From NCBI GenBank assembly GCA_964348695.1, contig CAYGDI010000003.1, forward strand, positions 40,854 to 104,853: 64,000 bases of DNA, given 5' to 3'. Of this stretch, positions 26,886-34,596 are shown piece after piece. The stretch comes from JACPYF01 sp964348695. Its GTDB lineage: Bacteria > Patescibacteriota > Saccharimonadia > Saccharimonadales > Saccharimonadaceae. A program made the position numbers and the translations under genes. Below the pieces are notes generated by a model. It was given only the letters and a program-made list of their open reading frames with translations, ran no database searches and had not been told where the DNA came from. Position 1 is the first letter of the stretch, and the number at the start of each line of letters is the position of its first letter.

Positions 26886-28253
26886 CTATGCAAACGCGAG
26901 TGTGTGTTTGTCGGCCGCTGTGGGGCCAAAGGAAGTGATCCTTACAGGAAGACCAAGATGGTCTTCCACGACCTCAAGAAACTCCTTGGGGTCTGAACAG
27001 TTCGCAACACTCTGCGAACCGTATACGGGGCGACACATTGACAACAGTTCAGTTAGTCGTGCTTGATGATCGAGACCATCTTTGACGCCAACTTTGATCG
27101 ACGTTACCAGTCCACTCGAGTTGAACTCGAAGTATGTTCCGGCATCGTCGTGTTGACCAACTAGCCAATACTGACGACAGTATTTCCATGCGTCTTGATC
27201 AGCAAGCCGATCGAGACACCCAACAACTAAACCGTCAGTCCCACCGCATACGTCGAGCGCATAACGGTGAGCGACTAGGTCTAGATGACCAACTCTGAAA
27301 CCACCCTGCCACTTTCCAGTGCCGTTGTGAGAATCGGGTGTGGAGACTGTCATCTCGTGATCCTCTGTGACAAATGGTCCAGGGCCATGGCGTGTCGTGT
27401 AGGCACGCATGATCCCGAGTTTTACCACTTCACCCTCGAAGTCGATGCCATCCAGAAGCGCCAAAGCGTTTTCATGGGTGGTGGTGCTCCAGGTGGTGTA
27501 GGGGTGAAAACCAAACCATTCGTCGAGTAGAACTCCTTGTGCTCCTTCACATACCAATATGTCGTGCTTTTGCTCGAGATCGATCAGATGGCTTTCATCG
27601 ACAACTTTCAGTTTGCCAGCCCAGATCCGGAAGAGTTCGGCTGTGTCCCGTAGTAGCTGTTGATCAGAAAAGACCACAAGCTGCTGGTCGGGAATTGCAG
27701 CAATTTCTTGGCGGAGCTGTTCGTATTTCAGGTCTCTGATTTTCTCAAGTTTGCGCTCGAGTAGATCGCCGCAAGCAGCGTCATGGGCTGTGACTACAAG
27801 TCCAGGATCGGACAGGTAGTCAGCTTGAGTCTCTCCGATACCTTGACCACAACTTCCATGTCGGTTGTTGCCTCTCACGAGCTCACGAGCTCGATTGGCA
27901 GCAATTTGCCACGGTGTGATGAGCTTTGCTGTTTGATCAACACTGGTTCGTTCCCAGGCATCTCGCACGCCAATATCTCGGAGTTTTTCTCCTTCTGCCA
28001 GCATTGTGGCTGGGTTGATCAGGAAATCTTTTGCTAGAAAGGTTTTTACACCTCTCACGAGACTTCCACTGCCGAATTGTGCAAACGTATGTTGAAATCC
28101 GTGAGGAGTAACAACGTTGTGCAAGCACTGTGCCCCGCCGGTATGTTTGACGACAACAGCTGACTGGGCTTGGCGTACCAAGTAGTCAACAGTTGTGCCC
28201 TTGCCGGCGTCACCAAAACCGAGGTCGGTGACTACGTAGGCTGTATCAGCCAT
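26886..28253 (-). CDS. Divergent adenylosuccinate synthetase-like protein
   Basis: 455 residues from ATG 28253 behind AAGGAG; the longer upstream frame crosses a terminator hairpin and is not coding. PurA landmarks are recognisable but altered: GFGDAGKGT (residues 12-20) for GDEGKGK, GGAQCLHN with His45 for GGNNAGHT, CEGAQGVLLDEWFG, AYTTRHGPGPFVTE and VCGGTDGLVVGCLDRL. The catalytic Asp15 and His45 equivalents remain, so GTP-dependent ligation of aspartate to IMP or a related purine is possible. It is the last gene of a GC-rich cassette with a VWA protein and a J-domain/pseudokinase, an odd setting for purine synthesis. An altered substrate or role is inferred. Confidence 0.75.
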   Translation of the reverse strand: MADTAYVVTDLGFGDAGKGTTVDYLVRQAQSAVVVKHTGGAQCLHNVVTPHGFQHTFAQFGSGSLVRGVKTFLAKDFLINPATMLAEGEKLRDIGVRDAWERTSVDQTAKLITPWQIAANRARELVRGNNRHGSCGQGIGETQADYLSDPGLVVTAHDAACGDLLERKLEKIRDLKYEQLRQEIAAIPDQQLVVFSDQQLLRDTAELFRIWAGKLKVVDESHLIDLEQKHDILVCEGAQGVLLDEWFGFHPYTTWSTTTHENALALLDGIDFEGEVVKLGIMRAYTTRHGPGPFVTEDHEMTVSTPDSHNGTGKWQGGFRVGHLDLVAHRYALDVCGGTDGLVVGCLDRLADQDAWKYCRQYWLVGQHDDAGTYFEFNSSGLVTSIKVGVKDGLDHQARLTELLSMCRPVYGSQSVANCSDPKEFLEVVEDHLGLPVRITSFGPTAADKHTLAFA

Positions 28254-28286
28254 TGTCCTTTCTCCTTTAGGTTGTGTGAAGAAAAA

Positions 28287-28343
28287 AGCGGAAACTGACG
28301 ACGAGTATGCAAACGATCTTGCATACCCATCGCAGTTTCCGCT
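28287..28343 (-). terminator. Terminator or attenuator between VWA and purA-like genes
   Basis: AGCGGAAACTG (28287-28297) pairs with 28333-28343, with an inner stem GTATGC/GCATAC. On the minus strand the stem is followed by six T, so it looks like an intrinsic terminator placed before the last gene of the cassette. It would reduce expression of the purA-like gene unless there is readthrough. Confidence 0.75.
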
Positions 28344-28346
28344 GTG

Positions 28347-28368
28347 CAAAGACGACTAGTCGTCTTTG
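28347..28368. repeat. 22-bp perfect palindrome at the VWA stop codon
   Basis: CAAAGACGACT is followed directly by its reverse complement. It overlaps the final Ser-Lys-Asp-Asp codons and stop of the VWA gene and precedes the terminator hairpin. It may add to termination or be a protein-binding site. Confidence 0.6.
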
Positions 28369-29339
28369 CTGGTTGAACCGCTGAGCGTCGCCAGAGCTTT
28401 GCCGGCTGCCTGGGTTGCTCCTGCGTCAGCACCGATCTGAGTGAGATCTTCGACGACCTCGTCGGTGGTCAGACCTGCTTCGTTCATGCCGAGAAGTCCG
28501 GCAATGAACTCACAGACTGCTCCTGGATCTTCCAGTACCAGGGCGCGTTCGCCGAGGAGCTCTCGCCATGCTGGCAGAACTCGATCGGCAGGGTAGTGAC
28601 CCTGTGCCTGGAACAGGAAGTACACCTCGTATCTTTCCTGGAGCTCGTCGAAGATGTCCTTTGTGGGGATATCCGCTTCGAGGGTGTCTCCGGTGAGTGA
28701 TTGGAGGGTGTGTACTTTGCCGTACTCGTTGTACTTCCGTTTGATCGTGGGGTAGGGCATTTCGTCACCGATGAAGATGGCGTAGCCCTTTTTGCCTTGC
28801 TTGGTGAACGGTTCCAGCTCGGTGTGACGAGCCAGAAAGTAGGCAGCGAGCTCGTACGTCTCGTGTACCTGACCGCCGCCGTTGCCCTCCAGGATCATTG
28901 CCGCCAGCTGGTCGTCCATGGCGTTGTCGCTCTCGAACTGTCCCATCTGAAGAGGGAAGTCGTCCGTGAACGCATCGCCGATAGCTCCGAAGAGGATCTG
29001 TGGATCCTCGGCGTAACCCTTGCGCTGCAGTAGTCCGTGGAGTTGCGGCAGCTTCGAGTGGGTGACTTTCGCCGCCTCAATGTTGCTGCCGGTTACGTCC
29101 AGGATCACTGCGATCGCTGTCGGGTTGGGGTGCTCGTCGGTGATGCATACTTCGCGCATGACCTTTCCGGCGAATGGACTTGCCGGACCGGCAACTTGCT
29201 TTGGGTCAACAAGTTTGTTGACCTCAGTGGCTGTGCCAGCCCGCACCTGATCCGTGTAGTCGAATGTCGAACGACCAGCCGCTTGATTTGCGGCGAGTGT
29301 CCGACGATGTGTGTTGACATTCCAGCTGCCTCCACCCAT
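28356..29339 (-). CDS. VWA-domain protein
   Basis: 327 residues, ATG 29339 behind AAAGGAG. A von Willebrand A fold is supported by the metal-ion site ILDVTGSN (Asp81-x-Thr83-Gly-Ser85) and the later GDEMPY strand end, a candidate distal MIDAS Asp. Residues 1-60 are a Gly/Asn-rich lead and the last ~50 residues are Ala-rich and acidic. There is no signal peptide, so it is probably cytoplasmic. The coding DNA is very GC-rich (39 of 60 in 28861-28920). It sits 36 bases after the J-domain/pseudokinase gene in one operon. VWA proteins often assemble complexes with AAA or kinase partners; its partner here is inferred to be the upstream protein. Confidence 0.8.
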   Translation of the reverse strand: MGGGSWNVNTHRRTLAANQAAGRSTFDYTDQVRAGTATEVNKLVDPKQVAGPASPFAGKVMREVCITDEHPNPTAIAVILDVTGSNIEAAKVTHSKLPQLHGLLQRKGYAEDPQILFGAIGDAFTDDFPLQMGQFESDNAMDDQLAAMILEGNGGGQVHETYELAAYFLARHTELEPFTKQGKKGYAIFIGDEMPYPTIKRKYNEYGKVHTLQSLTGDTLEADIPTKDIFDELQERYEVYFLFQAQGHYPADRVLPAWRELLGERALVLEDPGAVCEFIAGLLGMNEAGLTTDEVVEDLTQIGADAGATQAAGKALATLSGSTSKDD

Positions 29340-29375
29340 GGTGTTCTCCTTTGCTTGTGATGTTTCACTACGCCA

Positions 29376-30494
29376 CTAAGGCATAGTGAACTTGACGAAG
29401 CGCCGAGGATGATACGGCTCTCCCATACGTTCTAGCAACTCATCGAATTCTTTGAGTAGCTCGTACGCATTTTGTGGTCGTCTTGACTGTTGTTTCGACA
29501 GACAACCCTTGAAAAACGCTCGTAATGCTTTCGGAACTTTATCTTCTGGAAGATTACCCCACAAGGGGTCACCGCCCATCAGATAAATCATACATCTAGC
29601 TGCCATCATGATGTCGGTAGCCGGACTTGGTGCTTCACTACGACGCACTTCATCAGGCAACCAGTCGTCATAACGGCTTGAGGAAAGCCCGAGGATTACT
29701 CGGTATTCCTCGCTATCTTCCAGTTTGTGGCTGGAAGAACACCAGTTGACGAGAACAACTCCATGTTTCTCTGGGTGAATCATGACATGATTCGGTAGCA
29801 CAGATCCATGGAGAATCCCTTGCTGATGAATGATCGAAAGAGGGAACAGCAAACGTCTCCAGATCCAGACAGCATGCTGCGGATCTAGGCCATTTGGAAA
29901 TGCTGTCCGCACCTCTTCGAGACTGTACATCTTTTCAAGCTTTTCAAAAACATTTACTTGATAAGACATACCATTTACAGCAGTTTTGCAGTCATCAACA
30001 ATGGTTGGCAGGAACGGGCGCAGCTCTGGATCATCAAATTCCCATAGGGCATTGAGTGTCTCAAGCTCCTGGAGTGAATGTTGTTCACCAGCGCTGTCTT
30101 TTGCAATTCTCACCACCGTACTGAAGCTCTCTCCATCTATCTCGGAAACAGCTTCGTACATGTCAAAAGCTGTGGTGCTATGCATGTGTCTTGTCAACCA
30201 ATGCTCACCGATTTTTGAAGTCAGTGTAGCAATTGAAAACGGCTTGCCGTATGTGCCTTGTCGAACGGCTTGTTCAGCTTCCTCAAAAAACTTTTGCAGC
30301 AATGAAAAAGCCTTATTCGCTCGTTCACTTTCTTCTTCGCCATAAAGATCCGGGTGGATCGTTTTTGCGAAATCCCGAAAAACTGCCTTGATGTGTCGCG
30401 ATTGCGTGGAAGTATCTCCGTCGCAAGGTCCGAACACGTCAAGGTAGTAGCGTGCATCCTGCAGCTTTTGGGCTGCAACTTCAAGTGTGCTCAC
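29376..30494 (-). CDS. J-domain fused to a pseudokinase-like domain
   Basis: 372 residues from GTG 30494 behind GAGGT. Residues ~15-82 resemble a DnaJ J-domain, with the key HPD at 47-49 (FAKTIHPDLYG), so DnaK recruitment is plausible. Residues ~105-360 resemble a Ser/Thr protein kinase: VVRIAK with Lys132, an alpha-C Glu in LQELE, then HGSVLPNHVMI where HRDxxxxN is expected (Ser231 replaces the catalytic Asp) and VLVNW where DFG is expected (Asn250). Catalysis therefore looks lost or strongly altered. It leads the three-gene cassette, with its own promoter and hairpin-rich leader. I know of no standard name for this fusion. Confidence 0.7.
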   Translation of the reverse strand: MSTLEVAAQKLQDARYYLDVFGPCDGDTSTQSRHIKAVFRDFAKTIHPDLYGEEESERANKAFSLLQKFFEEAEQAVRQGTYGKPFSIATLTSKIGEHWLTRHMHSTTAFDMYEAVSEIDGESFSTVVRIAKDSAGEQHSLQELETLNALWEFDDPELRPFLPTIVDDCKTAVNGMSYQVNVFEKLEKMYSLEEVRTAFPNGLDPQHAVWIWRRLLFPLSIIHQQGILHGSVLPNHVMIHPEKHGVVLVNWCSSSHKLEDSEEYRVILGLSSSRYDDWLPDEVRRSEAPSPATDIMMAARCMIYLMGGDPLWGNLPEDKVPKALRAFFKGCLSKQQSRRPQNAYELLKEFDELLERMGEPYHPRRFVKFTMP

Positions 30495-30507
30495 AATGTA
30501 CCTCGTT

Positions 30508-30569
30508 GTTAAGGATCTAGCGACGTTTGTGACGTTCGCTCCAACTATCTCTACGAAAGTAGAGAATCA
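30508..30569 (-). promoter_or_regulatory. Structured leader of the J-domain/pseudokinase gene
   Basis: On the minus strand, TCTCTAC-TTTC-GTAGAGA is a perfect 7-bp hairpin. It is followed by GCG-A-ACGT paired with ACGT-CGC, with a bulged A. GATCCTTAAC follows 13 bases before the start codon, nearly the same motif and position as in the LuxR-type gene leader. Confidence 0.55.
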
Positions 30570-30576
30570 ACTTGAC

Positions 30577-30605
30577 ATTATTGCACAATTATTTCAATAA
30601 TTCAA
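30577..30605 (-). promoter_or_regulatory. Promoter of the J-domain/VWA/PurA-like cassette
   Basis: On the minus strand, TTGAAT (30605-30600), a 17-base spacer and AATAAT (30582-30577) preceded by TGC (extended -10). Transcription would start near 30570, leaving a ~75-base leader. Confidence 0.6.
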
Positions 30606-30713
30606 TAACTATCATGCTGATATTGTTATTATTACACTTAGTAATAGTATATGTAAATAGAAAATGTAAATTCTACAATAACTATACATCACCAAGCGTG
30701 TTTAAATGTCAGT

Positions 30714-31436
30714 ATGACAAAAGAAAGATTAGTAGTACTATCAGGGGCTGGAGTGAGCGCAGAAAGTGGTATACAAACTTTTCGTGGTGCTGGTGGCATG
30801 TGGGGTCAACACCAGGTAGAGGAAGTAGCGAGTCCAGCTGGCTGGGCAAACAATCCCAAGATAGTGTGTGAATTTTATAACCATCGAATAGATGAAATGT
30901 CCGATGCTGAGCCTAACGAAGCCCACAAAATACTCGCAGAGCTTGAGGAAATCTATGATATTGAGATCTTCACTCAAAATGTTGATGGTTTGCACGAAGC
31001 TGCCGGCTCTAGTTCAGTGCATCATTTACACGGCAGCATAGCAGAAAAGAGGAATGTTGTTGATGGTAGTGTCTTGCCATTCAAACCCGGCGAGCGATTT
31101 GGTCCTGAAAGTGACGGTACGTACCTATACAGACCAAATATTGTCTGGTTTGGCGAAAAACCAATGCACTTAGATATTGCTGCTTCAGCCATTAGAGCTG
31201 CCGACAAACTAGTTGTTGTGGGTACCTCTCTAAAAGTATTTCCAGCGGCTGCTTTGCCAGTTCACGCATCTGATATAGCTCACAAAATTTTTGTTGATCC
31301 AAATGCTAGCAGTGTTGCCCAAGAGCACGCCGATTTGTTATATCGCAACAGGTTGCCTTTATTTAGATTTACTACTCTTGTAGACGATGTAGCGACTTCT
31401 GGTCTGCGACAACTTGTTGACACCTCTGTTTTATAA
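30714..31436 (+). CDS. Sirtuin, NAD-dependent protein deacylase (zinc-less)
   Basis: 240 residues, ATG 30714 with TGT-TTAAAT six bases before it. Sir2 motifs are clear: GAGVSAESGI (11-20), TQNVDGLH (87-94), catalytic His106 in HLHG and the VGTSLKVFPAA NAD-binding loop. Tyr55 and Arg58 in FYNHR match the Tyr-x-x-Arg pair of class III sirtuins that remove succinyl or malonyl groups. The four zinc-binding Cys are absent: the only Cys is at 52. It consumes NAD and yields O-acyl-ADP-ribose, linking it to the neighbouring ADP-ribose genes. It converges with, and overlaps by 6 bases, the ADP-ribosylglycohydrolase gene. Confidence 0.85.
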   Translation: MTKERLVVLSGAGVSAESGIQTFRGAGGMWGQHQVEEVASPAGWANNPKIVCEFYNHRIDEMSDAEPNEAHKILAELEEIYDIEIFTQNVDGLHEAAGSSSVHHLHGSIAEKRNVVDGSVLPFKPGERFGPESDGTYLYRPNIVWFGEKPMHLDIAASAIRAADKLVVVGTSLKVFPAAALPVHASDIAHKIFVDPNASSVAQEHADLLYRNRLPLFRFTTLVDDVATSGLRQLVDTSVL

Positions 31437-32426
31437 CCTTACAGCCGCCCTAGCTAATTGTGATGATATTCTTTCTAAATTAGCTAGGTCGTGTAGCTGG
31501 TAGATATCACTAGGTAGATCTACACCGTGAGAACGAAAAGCGATCATTGTGGCAACTATTGAAGCATTGCTGTCAGTATCACCACCAAGATTGACCGCAG
31601 CAAACACAGTTTTATGAAAATCTGGCGCATATTCCAGGTATGTTGCGTAGGCCATTGCCAATGTTTGCGGTACCCAAAAACCTTTTCCGTCGGTATGCTC
31701 TAAAATAGTTGTTTGATCGAATGATTGTATTTTAGCGAGGAAGGCGAGTGATTTCGAGGTATCTTTTGTAGTTGTGAATTCATTTTCGTGAAACATTACA
31801 CTTTCTTGGATATACTCAGCCAACCCCTCATCACCCTGCTCGAACAAATATTTTAATACGTCACCATGCACTCGGCTGCAAACCCTAGCGGTATCGCTGT
31901 CGTGGGTCATAGTTGTTAGTTGGTCATATTCTTGCCATCTTTGCTCATCTGGTATGTTTTGGCCAATATGCCACAAAGCAAGCGGTGACATTTTCATCAC
32001 TATACCGTTACCAGCACCATCTTTTTTGCCGGACTTATCGGGGTTGATTCCTACGAGGAGCTTCTGAATACTTTCTGCTGTAGAGTGACCCCAGCCTCGA
32101 GGTACAGGCTCACCTTTGCCTACTTGAACAAGGGGAGTCCTCTGTAGCTCTTCGATATGTTCCTGGGCTATAGCGCTAATATCAAATCCACTATTTTTGA
32201 TGAGAGCTCTCGCAATAGCTAGGGATAGTTGTGTGTCGTCACTCCACGAACCAATAGGCGCATTTTCGTAAAATGGATTGTTGGTAGGGGTGACTAGTCT
32301 ATTGATAGAACCATATTCATCTTTTATTTTCTGTGCACTCATCGTTTCGGCAGGCAGGCCAGCTGCATCTCCATAAGCCACTGCCGGTAGTAGGGTACTG
32401 CCTGTAGATAGTATTCGTTCTTTCAT
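31431..32426 (-). CDS. ADP-ribosylglycohydrolase family protein
   Basis: 331 residues, ATG 32426 behind AGGAG. The ADP-ribosylglycohydrolase (DraG/ARH) metal-site motifs are present: AYGDAAGLPAE at the N-terminus, WSDDTQLSLA near residue 60 and VNLGGDTDSNASI near 280. The acidic residues bind two magnesium ions. The enzyme would remove ADP-ribose from proteins or split O-acyl-ADP-ribose; which one cannot be told from sequence. The neighbouring sirtuin makes the latter product, which suggests a link. Family length is normal. Confidence 0.9.
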   Translation of the reverse strand: MKERILSTGSTLLPAVAYGDAAGLPAETMSAQKIKDEYGSINRLVTPTNNPFYENAPIGSWSDDTQLSLAIARALIKNSGFDISAIAQEHIEELQRTPLVQVGKGEPVPRGWGHSTAESIQKLLVGINPDKSGKKDGAGNGIVMKMSPLALWHIGQNIPDEQRWQEYDQLTTMTHDSDTARVCSRVHGDVLKYLFEQGDEGLAEYIQESVMFHENEFTTTKDTSKSLAFLAKIQSFDQTTILEHTDGKGFWVPQTLAMAYATYLEYAPDFHKTVFAAVNLGGDTDSNASIVATMIAFRSHGVDLPSDIYQLHDLANLERISSQLARAAVRL

Positions 32427-32643
32427 GTGTGTTTGCTCCTATACTGCCTCAACAGTACTATAAAAGTGTTTGTATTACAATAACTAATTAATTTACTAAT
32501 ACTGCTCTGATAATATATTTGTGTATCTAAAAGGTGAGTCAGCCGCTATCCATAATCGCTCTTAACACCTACAAGCATGATAATCTGCTATGTACAAAAC
32601 ATTCATATTATGATAAAATATAATAAGTAGATAAAAAAGTGTT

Positions 32644-32672
32644 GACAATACAATAACTAGCAACTATACTTA
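32644..32672 (+). promoter_or_regulatory. pncA operon promoter
   Basis: Consensus TTGACA (32644-32649), a 17-base spacer and TATACT (32667-32672). The operator-like palindrome begins at the last base of the -10 box, a position suited to repression. Confidence 0.85.
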
Positions 32673-32692
32673 GTGTATACATTACATTAAGT
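32672..32692. promoter_or_regulatory. Putative NrtR operator at pncA
   Basis: TTAGTGT, a 7-base spacer, then ACATTAA. This matches the nadD/nadE site at 24185-24205 in layout, spacing and its first ten bases. It covers the expected transcription start of the pncA operon. Confidence 0.6.
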
Positions 32693-32704
32693 AAGGAGAA
32701 CACC

Positions 32705-33334
32705 ATGAATATTACAGAGAGAAAGCTTGTTCAGATAAACGTCGATGTACAAAACGATTTCTGTCCAGGTGGTGCATTAGCAGTGCCAAAAGGCGACGAA
32801 GTGATACAGCCGCTCAATACACTTGCACACGTAGTGAGAGAAAAAGGCGGTATAGTTATCGCTACGCAAGACTTTCATCCCGAGCAGACATCACACTTTG
32901 AACAGTGGCCTGTTCATTGTGTTGCAGGCACAGAGGGCGCTGAATTTCACCCTGGTTTAGAGGTAAAGGATGTAGATGTGGTAGTTCAAAAAGGTACAGA
33001 GGTAGACGAGGATGCATATTCTGGTTTTGACGGCAAAGATCGAGCAGCTCGCGCTTTGAAAGAAATAGTATTGCCAGATGGAGAAATAAAGCAGGTCAAT
33101 ATACTAATAGGTGGCCTTGCAACTGATTACTGTGTTAAAGCGACCGTGCTTGATGCGCTTGAACTAGCAAAAGACAACGACGCAGTTACAGTATATGCAC
33201 TAGTTGATGCAATGAGAGCAGTCAACATCAAAGAAACCGATGGCAAGGAAGCACTGGTTGATATGGGTGTAGCTGGCGCAAGACTTATTACTACCGAAAA
33301 CGCAATCAACCGCATTAATCGAGGAGAATTGTAA
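32705..33334 (+). CDS. pncA: Nicotinamidase PncA
   Basis: 209 residues, ATG 32705 behind AAGGAG. The isochorismatase-like fold has the catalytic triad Asp14 (VDVQNDF), Lys96 (VQKGTE) and Cys143 (ATDYCVKA), and the metal-site TQDFHP motif at 55-60. It deamidates nicotinamide to nicotinate, the substrate of the next gene, pncB, which overlaps it by one base. First gene of a four-gene operon that includes a Nudix hydrolase and a phosphotransferase, under a strong promoter with an operator-like palindrome. Confidence 0.95.
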   Translation: MNITERKLVQINVDVQNDFCPGGALAVPKGDEVIQPLNTLAHVVREKGGIVIATQDFHPEQTSHFEQWPVHCVAGTEGAEFHPGLEVKDVDVVVQKGTEVDEDAYSGFDGKDRAARALKEIVLPDGEIKQVNILIGGLATDYCVKATVLDALELAKDNDAVTVYALVDAMRAVNIKETDGKEALVDMGVAGARLITTENAINRINRGEL

Positions 33335-34596
33335 TGGCTATTTTGCAAGAACAACGAGACAGAAAGCTATCTGATAGCATCGATTTTTACAAACCAACAA
33401 TGAGTCAGATAGAGTTTCTTAATCACCCAGACGAGCAAGTTGTATTTACATTCAAAAACCGAGGCAAAGAAAAGCTTACACAATATGTCGATACTGACGT
33501 CTTACAAGCTCGTTTGGATCAATATCAAAGGGGTTTTGATGATGATGAAATAGAATATCTTGGAACACGTCTTGGTGTTGACGACAAGCCACTTTTTGAT
33601 CCTGAATATCTCGAATACCTACGAGATCATGAACTACCTCCAGTAGAAGTGAGTATAGATCCTGAAACTCAAGATATTGCTATTACTACCGAAGGCGACT
33701 GGCCAATGGTAACTTTCTGGGAAACCGTGGTTATGAGTGAGGTAAACGAGCTCTATTTTGAGACAAAAATCGCCGAAGAAGGTCTCGACATCACGGAAAT
33801 ATACGAAGAAGGCGACCGACGACTAACTGAGAAAATAGAACTTCTCAAGACTCGTCCAGATATTAAATTTGCCGACTTTGGTACAAGGCGACGTTTTAGT
33901 TACCGCTGGCACAACCACGTTGTCGAACGTTTGGTCAAAGAATGTCCGGAAAATCTATTAGGTGTATCTTGTGTTCAACTTGCTCAGGCGCACGGTGTAG
34001 ACCCTATAGGAACATTCGCGCATGAGATGTTTATGGTCTATGCAGCGCTTGCTGATGCAGAAGGTAGAAATCCACTTGAAGGTCACAACAAAGTACTTCG
34101 TGACTGGCGCGATGAGTATGGGGATGATCTATCAACAGCCTTAACAGACACATTTGGTAGTGAATTTTTCTTCACCGATATGACGCTTGAGCAAGCTGAA
34201 GAGTGGAGAGCGCTCCGCCATGATTCTGGAGATCCTATCGAGTTTGGTGATCGAGTGATCGAATTTTACCAAGATAAAGGTATTGATCCTATGGGGAAAA
34301 CCATTGTCTTTAGTGATGGGCTCGATATTGATACAATCCTACAACTAACTGACTACTTCAAAGATCGTATCAATGTAGTATTTGGTTGGGGGACAACCTT
34401 AACAAATGACCTCGGCCTCAAACCGCTCAATATAGTTATGAAAGCAACAAAAGTAAATAATACAGACACAGTGAAGTTGAGCGATGTAGCTGGTAAGCAT
34501 ACTGGTCCTGAGGAAAAAGTAAAACAGTACCAAGAAGCTGTTGCAGCTGCGCTAGGGGAAGTTGCCAATAAACAAGTTATAGAGGGGATAGCATGA
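33334..34596 (+). CDS. pncB: Nicotinate phosphoribosyltransferase PncB
   Basis: 420 residues, ATG 33334 overlapping the pncA stop (TAATG) behind GAGGAG. The NAPRTase family pattern is visible: DFYKPTMSQ near the N-terminus, the central FADFGTRRRFSYRWH with the conserved His nearby, and HDSGDP plus FSDGLDIDTI for phosphoribose binding. It joins nicotinate to phosphoribosyl pyrophosphate to give nicotinate mononucleotide, which NadD then adenylates. Length is normal. Confidence 0.95.
   Translation: MAILQEQRDRKLSDSIDFYKPTMSQIEFLNHPDEQVVFTFKNRGKEKLTQYVDTDVLQARLDQYQRGFDDDEIEYLGTRLGVDDKPLFDPEYLEYLRDHELPPVEVSIDPETQDIAITTEGDWPMVTFWETVVMSEVNELYFETKIAEEGLDITEIYEEGDRRLTEKIELLKTRPDIKFADFGTRRRFSYRWHNHVVERLVKECPENLLGVSCVQLAQAHGVDPIGTFAHEMFMVYAALADAEGRNPLEGHNKVLRDWRDEYGDDLSTALTDTFGSEFFFTDMTLEQAEEWRALRHDSGDPIEFGDRVIEFYQDKGIDPMGKTIVFSDGLDIDTILQLTDYFKDRINVVFGWGTTLTNDLGLKPLNIVMKATKVNNTDTVKLSDVAGKHTGPEEKVKQYQEAVAAALGEVANKQVIEGIA

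Noticed and set aside
26886..28253. PurZ-type enzyme for 2-aminoadenine synthesis
   Set aside because: PurZ lacks the catalytic Asp kept in PurA, but Asp15 (GFGDAGKG) is present here; no other Z-genome genes are near.
28254..28432. N-terminal extension of the purA-like gene
   Set aside because: It crosses the terminator hairpin and has no similarity to PurA; ATG 28253 has a good ribosome-binding site.
30600..30713. NrtR-like operator before the sirtuin
   Set aside because: TTAGT occurs near 30639, but the right half-site and spacing do not match the two convincing sites.
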